From NCBI GenBank assembly GCA_020056965.1, contig JAGVGT010000070.1, positions 1 to 39,187 of the forward strand: a stretch of 39,187 nt of DNA, read 5' to 3'. Origin of the DNA: Deltaproteobacteria bacterium (GTDB lineage Bacteria; Desulfobacterota; Desulfobulbia; Desulfobulbales; JAGXFP01). Below are positions 26,087 through 33,974 of the stretch, one piece after another (position 1 is the first letter of the stretch; the number at the start of each line of letters is the position of its first letter). A program made the position numbers and the translations under genes. The notes under the pieces are model-generated. The model saw only the letters and a list, made by a program, of their open reading frames with translations, ran no database searches and was not told where the DNA came from.

Positions 26087-26128
26087 AAAAAAGGGCGGTG
26101 GCGGATAAGTTCCGCCTCGCCCTTTCGC
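26087..26128 (+). terminator. Intrinsic terminator of the DHH-glg operon
   Basis: AAAGGGCG and GGCGGA (26090-26105) pair with TCCGCC and CGCCCTTT (26110-26125) around TAAGT. Only a short T-tract follows, but the stem is long and the position 50 bases after the glgC stop is right. Confidence 0.8.
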
Positions 26129-26129
26129 T

Positions 26130-26570
26130 TTCAGCCTGTCGCGATTAATGCGCTTCGTTCCTCAAACCCACAGGTATCCCTTGGTTCAATTTTTTGTCTG
26201 GAGACAGTCCCTAGAGGTCGAGAGGACTTCGTGTCTCCTTGATGGTAGAGTTTTCACCATGTGGGGGTAAATCATCGTTTCCGGCGTAATCAAATGCAAG
26301 GCCTTGCCTGTCAAGGGATTCAGCTTGCAGCGCCACCCATAATCAGTTAGCTATATAACACCCCGGCTATTTTTAGCCGGAATTATATAGTTTTCCATCT
26401 AACACCCCCGTACGGGGGGTAAAAGCCGCAATTTAAGGAAACAAGTGGCCAGTTTTTGACCACTTTTGAGCCCTTAAGCAGTTAGTATCCTGTGGAAGAA
26501 AAAGAAAAGCCGCAAGCTATCTAATAACGATGTTAGTGATGAATTAAAAATTAAACGAGAGTATCTGGTC
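26130..26570. other. Structured non-coding region at the left edge of the AT-rich island
   Basis: There is no gene here. Four inverted repeats follow one another: GGAGACA with TGTCTCC (26200-26238; inner AGTCC/GGACT), CTATATAA..CCGGCTA with TAGCCGG..TTATATAG (26351-26390, perfect apart from an internal CACC/AA loop), CCCCCGTACGGGGG (26405-26418), and AAGTGG with CCACTT (26443-26465, followed by four Ts). Base composition shifts from GC-rich to AT-rich across this stretch. From 26478 the frame of the downstream gene is open but lacks an ATG/GTG/TTG. Confidence 0.6.
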
Positions 26571-27419
26571 ATGAGTAGTAATGCCGGAGGAGCAGCCACG
26601 AATGCAGGAATAGATTTCCAACAACGAGTTTCTGCTTTATTTCTAACGCACATGATGATGGAAGTGGTTTTTATTGATGATCTAGGAATGGAAAGAAATG
26701 CAAACATAAAAAGCATACATTTCGAATCCTCTGAAGCAATTGATGACCTCGTTGTTAAAACAGATTTAGGCATTGTTTACATACAAGCCAAAAGGTCTAT
26801 AAGCTGTTCTGCAGGAGAAGACTCAGAGTTTTCTAAAGTTATCAAACAGTTTGTCGCTCAATATCTAAAAGGGGCTGAAGAACGTGACAAATTCGTTCTA
26901 GTAACCACCTCAAAAGCATCATCAAAAATCACCCGTGACCTTCGAAAAATTTCTGAAAGTATTAAGAGCAATGATACTGGATTTACCCAAAATCCTTTAA
27001 ACCAATCAGAGGAGTCTGTATTTGACACTCTAACCAGCATGATAGCTCTGCATTACTTAAAGCAAGCTGGTAAAGAAATTGATGAAGTTGTCAAGCTCGA
27101 CATATTAAAAAAAATATATGTATCTGTCATTGATATTGAAGCAGGTATGCCTTTGGAAAAGGCTGTAATTTCACTTATATCTAGCAAATCAAAAGTATCG
27201 CCAGAATTGCTATGGTCAACATTAATATCTTTAGGACTGTCACTTTCAAAAGATAGATCTTCGATAAACAAAAATGGCCTGGAAAGCAGAATTGGTAGAT
27301 TTGTTGATAATATTTCTGGTAGTCAAAAAAACAGTGCTAAGAAGGAAATATTAGAGATACAAACAAAAAATGCATTATCTCTCTGGAAGAGAAGTAGTTC
27401 TTGTCAAATCATTTATTGA
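26571..27419 (+). CDS. PD-(D/E)xK nuclease-like protein of an AT-rich defence-type cassette
   Basis: The 282-residue protein opens GGAATNAGIDFQQRVSALFL, a pattern shared by restriction-type and dsDNA-nuclease (DUF4297/Cap4-like) effector domains. Next come AIDDLVVKTDLGIVYIQAKR, with Asp 59 and the Q72-A-K74 of a PD-(D/E)xK site. A helical region follows (VIKQFVAQYLKG, VLVTTSKASSKITRDLR). The C-terminal half is unrecognised. It should act as a DNA nuclease inside a two-gene system, but this is inference. Sampled lines are 35-42% GC against about 63% for the neighbouring glgC, so it was probably acquired. The ATG at 26571 is the first canonical start, though the frame is open and coding-like for about 93 bases upstream, so the N-terminus may be truncated or use a rare start. 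Confidence 0.7.
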   Translation: MSSNAGGAATNAGIDFQQRVSALFLTHMMMEVVFIDDLGMERNANIKSIHFESSEAIDDLVVKTDLGIVYIQAKRSISCSAGEDSEFSKVIKQFVAQYLKGAEERDKFVLVTTSKASSKITRDLRKISESIKSNDTGFTQNPLNQSEESVFDTLTSMIALHYLKQAGKEIDEVVKLDILKKIYVSVIDIEAGMPLEKAVISLISSKSKVSPELLWSTLISLGLSLSKDRSSINKNGLESRIGRFVDNISGSQKNSAKKEILEIQTKNALSLWKRSSSCQIIY

Positions 27420-28644
27420 TGACACCGACTACATGATTGTTGAGCTAATAAGATTTGATGAAGATGGAAAGAAAAGAGTTGTCTTCTTTGAAGACAAGGT
27501 GAAATTGCTAAACGGTGACACTTGGGATGTTATCTACAGAGCTTCAACTTATGCAGGAGTTGAACGCTATATTTCACAAAAGCAAGAATATTTCAAAGAT
27601 AAAAAACTGGCTATTTTGCCAATAAATACAGACGAAGATTTTGAAAATTCGTCGATGTCAAAGAGCTATTCAGAGCTTTGTTCAAATATATTCAATGCCA
27701 AAGATGATCCTTTTTTATGCATTCATTGTGGTGATCCAGTTTCTGATGATCAAGCACCGCTCATTGAGTTAGATGAAAATGGACGTGACCAGGATGTTGG
27801 CCTTGCTCACGCGAATTGTACAACTCCAATTGATAGAATATTGGGAGTAATTGATGCTGAAATATTTCGTGAAAATTCCCACCTAAAGAATTTTGATTAT
27901 AAGTCTTGGTATTCTTACATACAAAAAGGACAAGGACTGACTGGTAGCCTTTCATCTCTACCTAAAAAAGTATACCCAATTGCTTGGAAGCCAGATTACA
28001 ACAATATCTCAAAAGGAATGTATTGTGTAAAGATAAACTTAGAAGATGGAAGTTCTAGGTATGTTACTGACAGAACCCAAATTGTACGAGAAACAGAACA
28101 GGGTGCTGTTGCTGTATCCACAGAACTTAATACATCTTTTGACAAGGCAAGAGAAAACAATGATCCTTGGTGTTTTACGTCGAAAAAAAATATGTTCATT
28201 ACTTATTCTGCAGCACTACAAAATAAAGATGATGATGAGGAATGTATACTTTGTACGAATGCCGAGCCTGTGAGGTTTACGAATGCAATCAATAAAGCCT
28301 ATTCTTTGTTTGAAAATGCCTATACACCGCTTATTCTATTTTTGGATAAAAACAGTGGCCTACCAATAGATATGGGGGGGGCTATATTTATGATTTCCAC
28401 GCCATTATCTGTAGAGAACTATGTGAAAAATTGGAAAAGAGCGAGTTTCGAACTACCTGACTACTCCATTTCGATTATAAAATCTGACGCTGAATTTGAT
28501 AAACTCATTCAAATCTTTAAGTCGGATGGGCTTGCTGTTGTAATCGACCCTGAGTTAGATATGAATGGAAATATGACGTCTGGCTTCATTGTGGAAAACA
28601 TTAATGATTTAGCAGCAAAAACAGGGCAATCACTAACAAGTTAA
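27370..28644 (+). CDS. Uncharacterised partner protein with CxxC..HxxC motif (AT-rich cassette)
   Basis: The 424-residue protein is not recognised. A likely zinc site is CIHCGDPV (Cys 117, 120) with HANC (His 147, Cys 150), which looks like a treble-clef or HNH-related knuckle. A second CILC pair is at 292-295. The N-terminus (VKSFIDDTDYMIVELIRFDE) and C-terminus (KSDGLAVVIDPELDMNGNMT) have no clear match. It begins 50 bp before the end of the nuclease-like gene in another frame, and an in-frame TAG lies 18 bases upstream of the ATG, so the overlap is real if this start is used. Same low GC as its partner. I infer a sensor or specificity subunit for the nuclease, with low certainty. Confidence 0.6.
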   Translation: MHYLSGREVVLVKSFIDDTDYMIVELIRFDEDGKKRVVFFEDKVKLLNGDTWDVIYRASTYAGVERYISQKQEYFKDKKLAILPINTDEDFENSSMSKSYSELCSNIFNAKDDPFLCIHCGDPVSDDQAPLIELDENGRDQDVGLAHANCTTPIDRILGVIDAEIFRENSHLKNFDYKSWYSYIQKGQGLTGSLSSLPKKVYPIAWKPDYNNISKGMYCVKINLEDGSSRYVTDRTQIVRETEQGAVAVSTELNTSFDKARENNDPWCFTSKKNMFITYSAALQNKDDDEECILCTNAEPVRFTNAINKAYSLFENAYTPLILFLDKNSGLPIDMGGAIFMISTPLSVENYVKNWKRASFELPDYSISIIKSDAEFDKLIQIFKSDGLAVVIDPELDMNGNMTSGFIVENINDLAAKTGQSLTS

Positions 28645-28730
28645 TGCACTTGACCAGAAGAGGCGCTTTTCAGTTGCTGCCAGTAACGGGCTGGCAAGTG
28701 ATCTCAAACGTTCAGAAATATGACAAGAAC

Positions 28731-29360
28731 ATGACTCAGAATCTGAAAGCGGACGAAACGCAAGCCAGGCGCGGCAGCGTGTTCAATGCGCCCAATGCCT
28801 TATCCTTATACCGCATAGCGGCCGCGCCGGTTATTCTCTACGCCATCTTCTCCGGCCAGCGCATGCTGTTCGCCTGGCTGATCATTATCAGCCTCGGCAC
28901 CGATGCCCTCGATGGTTTAATCGCCAGACACTGGAAGCTGGAGACCGCCATCGGGGTAAAGTTGGACTCGATCGGCGACCTGACCACGGACTTCCTGACG
29001 CTGCTCGGACTGGTCGTCTTTGAACAACCGTTTGTGCGGAGCCACATCCTGCCGATTGGCCTGCTCTTCGGTTTTTACCTGGCCTCCCAGCTTATTTCGC
29101 TCCTGCGCTTCCAGCGCCTGGTCTCCCTGCACCTCTATTCAAGCAAGCTCACCAACATCCTGTTGGCGTTGTTCTTCGCCGCCTATTTCCTGGTCGCCTA
29201 CGTCCCGGGGCTGTTTTATATGATGATCGTCGTCGGTGCACTTGGCGCCATCGAAGAAATTGTTGTTCTCTGTCTTCTCAAGGAACACCGGGAGAATGTG
29301 CGCGGCCTTTACTGGGTTCTGAAAGAAATGAAGACAGCGCCGATGGCCGACCGGTGGTGA
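28731..29360 (+). CDS. CDP-alcohol phosphatidyltransferase family protein
   Basis: The 209-residue membrane protein has the complete catalytic signature DALDGLIAR..G..LD..GD, i.e. D-x2-D-G-x2-A-R-x8-G-x3-D-x3-D, in the first third. The following hydrophobic helices (LPIGLLFGFYLASQLISLLRF, LLALFFAAYFLVAYVPGLFY) are typical. Members condense a CDP-activated lipid with an alcohol (glycerol-phosphate, serine, inositol-phosphate) to make phospholipids; the alcohol is not predictable here. The frame is open to 28644, but those residues are atypical and I use the ATG at 28731. Base composition returns to GC-rich at this gene, so it marks the right edge of the AT-rich island. Confidence 0.85.
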   Translation: MTQNLKADETQARRGSVFNAPNALSLYRIAAAPVILYAIFSGQRMLFAWLIIISLGTDALDGLIARHWKLETAIGVKLDSIGDLTTDFLTLLGLVVFEQPFVRSHILPIGLLFGFYLASQLISLLRFQRLVSLHLYSSKLTNILLALFFAAYFLVAYVPGLFYMMIVVGALGAIEEIVVLCLLKEHRENVRGLYWVLKEMKTAPMADRW

Positions 29361-29647
29361 GCGGTTGCAATGAACGCCACTGGTCATCGCCTACGGTTCA
29401 GCTGCCCAGTGTCGCCATTCAGAGCCGGCCGGGGTTCTGGGGATATTAAAACTGATGAATATGTAGGCGACTCTATAAGGATGTCTTGGCTGGTAAGCTG
29501 AAACTTAAGTATGATCGGAAAAAGCCAACTGCCGAATTCGACTTTCTTGAACGAAAAGCGTGAGAAGTTGGGCGTCCGCCGTTGCTTTTGGTTGTGCTCT
29601 GTTGAGAACCTCCGGCAGATTTGCCAATTTAACCAATGGAGAACAAG

Positions 29648-29965
29648 ATGAAAACTCTAGCCCTAGCCTTGCTGGCCGTGGCGTTCGGGGTCTCCGTGGT
29701 GTTTGCCGCAGGTACCCCCGCACCCAAGGGGAAAGATCAGCCCTGCCTTAGAATTGAGCAGATCTGTAAGGATGCCGGCTTTGTAAAGGGAGGAGCCAAG
29801 GAAGGCATAGGTCTGATCGTCAATTGCGTGCAGCCCATCCTGGCGGGAAAGAGCATCTTGGGGGTGACCGTGGATGCCGCCACCATCCAGGCCTGCCGGA
29901 ACAATATCCAGACCAGGCGTCCCCCGCGCGGCAAAGCTAAGGCTGCTGCCAGTAAGAGCAAATAA
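29648..29965 (+). CDS. Small secreted cysteine-containing protein
   Basis: The 105-residue protein has a clear signal peptide (MKTLALALLAVAFGVSVVFA, cleavage after AFA/AAG region). The mature part has four cysteines at QPCLRIEQICKDAGFVKGGA, VNCVQPI and IQACRNN, which suggest two disulfides. The tail is basic (RRPPRGKAKAAASKSK). Similar small 'C..IEQ.C..AGFVKGG' proteins occur in many Gram-negatives but have no known role. GGAG six bases before the ATG at 29648 fixes the start over the ATG 12 bases further upstream. Confidence 0.72.
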   Translation: MKTLALALLAVAFGVSVVFAAGTPAPKGKDQPCLRIEQICKDAGFVKGGAKEGIGLIVNCVQPILAGKSILGVTVDAATIQACRNNIQTRRPPRGKAKAAASKSK

Positions 29966-30128
29966 ATGGAGCTGGACGGAATGGCCAGATCCCTGAACCG
30001 GGTGGCCCAGTGGCAAGCGGGACGCCCATAACGATGAGCAGATCAGGTCGGCTGGGCCGGCCAGTCGAGAGTTCTCAGAGCTGGCTGGTTTTTGGGTTAG
30101 GAGTTAGAGATCCTCGGGAGGCACAGGC

Positions 30129-30518
30129 ATGGCAATTGGTTGGCTCGCCCTACTAGCAGGCGTTCCCTGGTCTGAGGTCATCAAGAACGCGCCTAAGGTT
30201 GCTGATGGCGCTAAGAAGCTGTGGAAGGCGATTGCCCAGAAGCCCTCTGGGCCGGAGGCTTTTAGTTCGCGCCCTCGGGCCGCCGCCGCTTCCGAGTCGC
30301 AGGCCATTGCTGCGCTGGAGGCTGCGGTGGCCGACTTGCATGGCCAAATGCTCGCATCCTCGGAACTCATTAAGGCCCTCGCCGAGCAAAATGCCCAACT
30401 GGTTCTGCGCATTGAAACCAATCGGCACCGCTTGCTGTGGTTAAGTATCGTGACCGCCGTGCTGGCTATTGCCGCCGTGCTCGGTCTGCTTATGGCGTTT
30501 TCGCGGCCTGGCGCTTGA
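30129..30518 (+). CDS. Membrane-anchored coiled-coil protein, unknown function
   Basis: This 129-residue protein has a short N-terminal hydrophobic stretch (MAIGWLALLAGVPW), then KNAPKVADGAKKLWKAIAQK, a Pro/Ser/Ala linker and a coiled coil (about 57-96; IAALEAAVADLHGQMLASSE). A C-terminal transmembrane segment follows (LLWLSIVTAVLAIAAVLGLL). This tail-anchored arrangement occurs in uncharacterised proteobacterial proteins. GGGAGGCACAGGC precedes the ATG. Function unknown. Confidence 0.65.
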   Translation: MAIGWLALLAGVPWSEVIKNAPKVADGAKKLWKAIAQKPSGPEAFSSRPRAAAASESQAIAALEAAVADLHGQMLASSELIKALAEQNAQLVLRIETNRHRLLWLSIVTAVLAIAAVLGLLMAFSRPGA

Positions 30519-30580
30519 GCCGGCCATCCGGCCTGCTCTATCTCGGGCGCTGTGGGATAATCTAAGAAGGAGTTGAAAAA

Positions 30581-30739
30581 ATGAAATTGCATGCAAAGGC
30601 GGTACTGTGTTTCTCGTTGCTGATTTTAGCCGTTGCAACGGTGGCTTGCGAAAAAGAGGGCGGCGCTGAAAGGGCTGGTAAACAAGTTGATAAGGCCTTG
30701 GATTCGGCCAAAGATAAAATTCACGAAGCTACTGAATAA
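30581..30739 (+). CDS. Tiny lipoprotein-like protein
   Basis: The 52-residue protein reads MKLHAKAVLCFSLLILAVAT then VACEKEGGAE. It has a signal peptide ending in TVAC, a slightly non-canonical lipobox (Thr at -3). The mature part is highly charged and helical (AGKQVDKALDSAKDKIHEAT), similar in style to entericidin or YtxH-like small envelope proteins. AAGGAG eight bases before the ATG is a strong ribosome site. Confidence 0.7.
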   Translation: MKLHAKAVLCFSLLILAVATVACEKEGGAERAGKQVDKALDSAKDKIHEATE

Positions 30740-30802
30740 TCGAACAATTTGGTCGCTTCGAACTGGCTGGTGGGTGTCGCTTGGGGTGCGGCCAACCGAG
30801 GC

Positions 30803-31195
30803 TTACGGTGTGGTTTTGCCCTGTTGGGCAGCGCGAATGGCTTGCACGAGTTCCGCCCCAATGGCCTGGCCGATGAAGCCGGTTTCCTCCTTGCTCAGGT
30901 AGTAGATGTCGTACACATCAGCGGGCGGGAACGGCGTCTTGGGATCCTTCAGGAAGGCATGGGCGAAGGTGCGGGTGGCGATAAAGCGCTTAACCCCCAT
31001 TTCGTCGCGTTTGGCGGCGATCTTGGCCAGGGTTTTGCCATCAATGTTGTCATCGGCCACCGCAACCACCTCGGGGCTGGTGGCATCGAGGCCGAGTTCC
31101 TGCAGGAAGGCGCTGGCCTCGGGGTTTAAACCGGCGCAGACCGGTGCCGCCCAAAACAACCCCCAAACCGTGACCAGTAAAATTCGAAGTTTCAT
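30803..31195 (-). CDS. Secreted protein of unknown function
   Basis: This 130-residue protein has a signal peptide (MKLRILLVTVWGLFWAAPVC, predicted cleavage around ..PVCA). The mature part (NPEASAFLQELGLDATSPEV, then DVYDIYYLSKEETGFIGQAI) is predicted helical. I cannot name a family. GGAGG before the ATG at 31195 supports the start. It converges with the preceding plus-strand genes and precedes trpA in the same direction by 50 bp (trpA stop at 31246), but no operon is implied because its own end lies away from trp. Confidence 0.65.
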   Translation of the reverse strand: MKLRILLVTVWGLFWAAPVCAGLNPEASAFLQELGLDATSPEVVAVADDNIDGKTLAKIAAKRDEMGVKRFIATRTFAHAFLKDPKTPFPPADVYDIYYLSKEETGFIGQAIGAELVQAIRAAQQGKTTP

Positions 31196-31245
31196 AACCG
31201 CCCCACCTCCGCCCTCCTTGGCGTGACTAAAGGGATCGGGCCACC

Positions 31246-32010
31246 TTACCGCAACCCCGCAATAAACGGCCCCACCGCCTCCGGGCCTTTCTCCTCGACC
31301 AATTTGATGGTGGCGGTGCCGATCACCGCAATGTCGGCCTTGCCGGTCAGGTAGCGGACATCCTCCCGGTTGCTGATTCCGAAACCCACCGCCAGGGGCA
31401 GCTCGGTGCTCTTCCGGCAGCGGGCCAGGTACGGTTCGAAGTCGCTGGTGAAGTCGGTCTGCTTGCCCGTCACCCCGCGCCGGGCCACGCAGTAGATGAA
31501 GCCCCGGGCATGCCTGGCCAGCTCGCCCATCCGCTCCTCGGTACTGGTGGGGGCGTAGATCAGGATCGGGGCAATCTTGTACTGGTCGGCCAGGGCCAGG
31601 AATTCCTGGCCCTCCTCGGGCGGCAGGTCGGGGACGATGAAGCCCTGGATGCCGATCGCCACCGCCTTCTGGAAGAAGCGCTCCACCCCGTACTTGAAGA
31701 GGATGTTGTAGTAGGTCATGAACAGGAAGGGGATCTTATGGGTCGCGGTCATCTCGGCTGCGAACTCCAGACACTCCTTGACCTTGGTGCCGTTCGCCAG
31801 GGAGTCCTGGTTGGCCTTGACGATCATCGGCCCGTCGGCCACCGGCTCGGAGAAGGGGATCTGCATCTCGATCAACTCCACCCCGTTGGCCACCATCTGG
31901 CGGATCACCTCGCGGTTGGCCGCGAAAGAGGGGTAGCCCAGGACCAGGTGGGTCATCAGCAGGATGCCCTTCGCCTGTTTGGTGGTTTGGATATAGTCAC
32001 TCAGCTGCAT
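31246..32010 (-). CDS. trpA: Tryptophan synthase alpha chain
   Basis: The 254-residue TIM-barrel enzyme cleaves indole-3-glycerol phosphate to indole, which passes to TrpB. Key residues are present in VELIEMQIPFSEPVADGPMI (catalytic Glu and Asp), followed by FLFMTYYNILFKYGVERFF, GFIVPDLPPEEG, ILIYAPTSTEERM and GVTGKQTDF, and LAVGFGISNREDV for the phosphate site. Length is normal (250-270). It is the downstream gene of trpBA, with a 14-bp overlap with trpB. No other trp genes are in the window. Confidence 0.96.
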   Translation of the reverse strand: MQLSDYIQTTKQAKGILLMTHLVLGYPSFAANREVIRQMVANGVELIEMQIPFSEPVADGPMIVKANQDSLANGTKVKECLEFAAEMTATHKIPFLFMTYYNILFKYGVERFFQKAVAIGIQGFIVPDLPPEEGQEFLALADQYKIAPILIYAPTSTEERMGELARHARGFIYCVARRGVTGKQTDFTSDFEPYLARCRKSTELPLAVGFGISNREDVRYLTGKADIAVIGTATIKLVEEKGPEAVGPFIAGLR

Positions 32011-33229
32011 ATTCTCGGCCCTTTTTGGTGATGAACGCCTTCCAGGATGGATCGTTGAAGGCGTGGGCGATGGTGAAGATGTCCTTGTCGCCGCGGCCCG
32101 ACATGTTGATGATCAGGGCCTCGTCCTTGCCCATGGTCGGGGCCTCCTTGAAGGCCTGGACGAAAGCGTGGGTCGATTCCAGGGCCGGGATGATCCCTTC
32201 CATCTTCATGGTCAGTTCCAGGGCGCCCATCACCTCGGCATCGGTGGCGGCACTGAAGCGGACCCTTTTTTTCTCCCAGAGGTCGGCCAGGATCGGCGAC
32301 ACCCCCACGTAATCAAGGCCGGCGGCCACCGAATGGGTGTCGCGCATCTGGCCGTCGTCGTCCTGGAGGAACATGGTCTTGTAGCCCTGGGCGACCCCGG
32401 GCGATGCGTCGGTCCCGGCCAGGCGGGCGGCGTGCTGGCCGCTGGCCAGGCCGTGACCGCCGGCCTCAACCCCGATCAATTCCACCTCGGGGTTGGCCAG
32501 GAAGCCCTGGAAGATACCCATGGCGTTGGAGCCGCCGCCAACGCAGGCGAAAACCCGGGCCGGTAACTTCCCGAACTGCTCAAGGATCTGCTTCCTGGCC
32601 TCGATGCCGATGATCGACTGGAACCAGGCCACCATGGCCGGGAAGGGATGGGGACCGCAGACCGTGCCGATCAGATAGTGGGTGTCGTCCATCGAGGCCA
32701 CCCAGTCGCGGTAGGCTTCGTTCATGGCGTCCTTCAGGGTGCGGCTGCCGCTGGTCACCGGCACCACGGTGGCGCCGAGTTTTTCCATCCAGAAGACGTT
32801 GGGGCGCTGGCGGGCGACATCGTCCTCGCCCATATAGATCGTGCATTTTAAGCCGAAGCGGGCGGCCATGGTGGCGGTGGCCACCCCGTGCTGGCCGGCG
32901 CCGGTTTCGGCGATCACCCGCTTCTTGCCCATCCTTTTCACCAGCAGCCCCTGGCCCATGACGTTATTGGCTTTGTGGGCGCCGGTGTGATTAAGGTCCT
33001 CGCGCTTGATGAAGATCCGCGCCCCGCCGAAGTGGTCGGCCAGGTTGTCGGCCCGGGTCAGCGGAGTGGGGCGGCAGGAGTAATTGCTCATCAGGGCCAC
33101 GTACTCTTGCCAGAAAGCGGGATCGGCCTGGGCGGCGGCGAAGGCCGCGCGCAGCTCCCGGAAGGTCTCGTACAGCACCTCCGGGTTAAAGGCCCCGCCC
33201 CATTGGCCGTAGTATCCGGTCTTGTTCAT
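31997..33229 (-). CDS. trpB: Tryptophan synthase beta chain
   Basis: This 410-residue PLP enzyme condenses indole with serine. Start motif GYYGQWGGAFNPEVLYETF is standard. HTGAHKANNVMGQGLLVKRM contains the PLP-binding Lys, AETGAGQHGVATATMAARFG the catalytic Glu, and VGGGSNAMGIF the phosphate-binding loop. The ATG at 33229 is used because the family N-terminus begins there; the frame is open to 33286. The upstream flank carries no clear attenuator or leader peptide. It belongs to the TrpB1 (trpA-associated) group. Confidence 0.97.
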   Translation of the reverse strand: MNKTGYYGQWGGAFNPEVLYETFRELRAAFAAAQADPAFWQEYVALMSNYSCRPTPLTRADNLADHFGGARIFIKREDLNHTGAHKANNVMGQGLLVKRMGKKRVIAETGAGQHGVATATMAARFGLKCTIYMGEDDVARQRPNVFWMEKLGATVVPVTSGSRTLKDAMNEAYRDWVASMDDTHYLIGTVCGPHPFPAMVAWFQSIIGIEARKQILEQFGKLPARVFACVGGGSNAMGIFQGFLANPEVELIGVEAGGHGLASGQHAARLAGTDASPGVAQGYKTMFLQDDDGQMRDTHSVAAGLDYVGVSPILADLWEKKRVRFSAATDAEVMGALELTMKMEGIIPALESTHAFVQAFKEAPTMGKDEALIINMSGRGDKDIFTIAHAFNDPSWKAFITKKGREYAAE

Positions 33230-33336
33230 GGTGTTCTGTTGTTCCTGCTCGGGTTGAGTCGCTACGGCGACTGTTGGGTGAGGCAAATCAGCATCCGGCT
33301 CATTACGGCTTGCGCATGCTTCGATAATTTAGGGGC

Positions 33337-33669
33337 TCAGTTTACAGAAATGCTGCCATCCTTGTGTTGTCTTATCGCCGTGTATGGAAGGACTAAGGTG
33401 TCCAGGCCCAGTGATAACGGGGTGTCGATTATGAACAAAGGAATACCATTAACAGTGGAGCCCAGGTTTGGTTCATAGCTAGGCTCTCCATAAAGTTTGC
33501 AAACATTGAAAGCGGTTCCGCTAAAAACCCTTGGGATTGCCTTACAATAGCTTTTCTTTCCTTGGTGGGCTATCTCTACATGATCATATGCAGGGTTCAA
33601 TGTCTGTATGGAGCCGCATCCGGCTGACGGGATTATCATTAGCGAGAGTAGTAATATTCTACAAAACAC
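33337..33669 (-). CDS. YceK/YidQ-like lipoprotein
   Basis: The 110-residue protein starts MFCRILLLSLMIIPSAGCGS, a lipoprotein signal with lipobox SAGC, so the mature N-terminal Cys should be lipidated. LNPAYDHVEIAHQ and IIDTPLSLGLDTLVLPYTAI match the YceK/YidQ family, whose members end in the DTxxLPY pattern. Function unknown. The start is GTG at 33669 with AGGAG upstream. Base composition is less GC-rich than the neighbours, so it may be transferred. Confidence 0.8.
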   Translation of the reverse strand: MFCRILLLSLMIIPSAGCGSIQTLNPAYDHVEIAHQGKKSYCKAIPRVFSGTAFNVCKLYGEPSYEPNLGSTVNGIPLFIIDTPLSLGLDTLVLPYTAIRQHKDGSISVN

Positions 33670-33974
33670 CTAAGAGTTCTCCTGGCATAACCTCTATTGG
33701 CAGCGTTGCGCTCCAGAGCAGCGCAGGGTGGGACCGTTTTGTGGCCACGTGCAAAAACGGGAGTCCGTCTCCGGGCTCACCCGGGCAAATACCGGCGCTT
33801 TCGGCGAAAGCGCCCACCTGGTCCGCAACCAGCCGGGGCAATTAAGAATATCGTTGATCCGTGTGGGTACTGCAAACGCCCGGCGCTTCCGGTTCTGATA
33901 GAGAATGGGCAACATAGCGTTTTTCGCCCGGTTTTTCAAATGCCAATTTGGCTGGGCCGGCAGGTCTGACCGTT
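33670..33974. other. Intergenic stretch, no gene seen
   Basis: These 305 bases lie between two minus-strand genes. Open frames here lack coding character or ribosome sites. At its right end, CTGGGC..CAGGT (33951-33965) can pair with ACCTGCCCAG (33976-33985) across the next gene's stop codon; this may serve in termination but has no T-tract. Confidence 0.5.

Noticed and set aside
33694..33939. Possible small minus-strand gene between the lipoprotein and cNMP genes
   Set aside because: No ribosome site, no domain and unusual composition; treated as non-coding.
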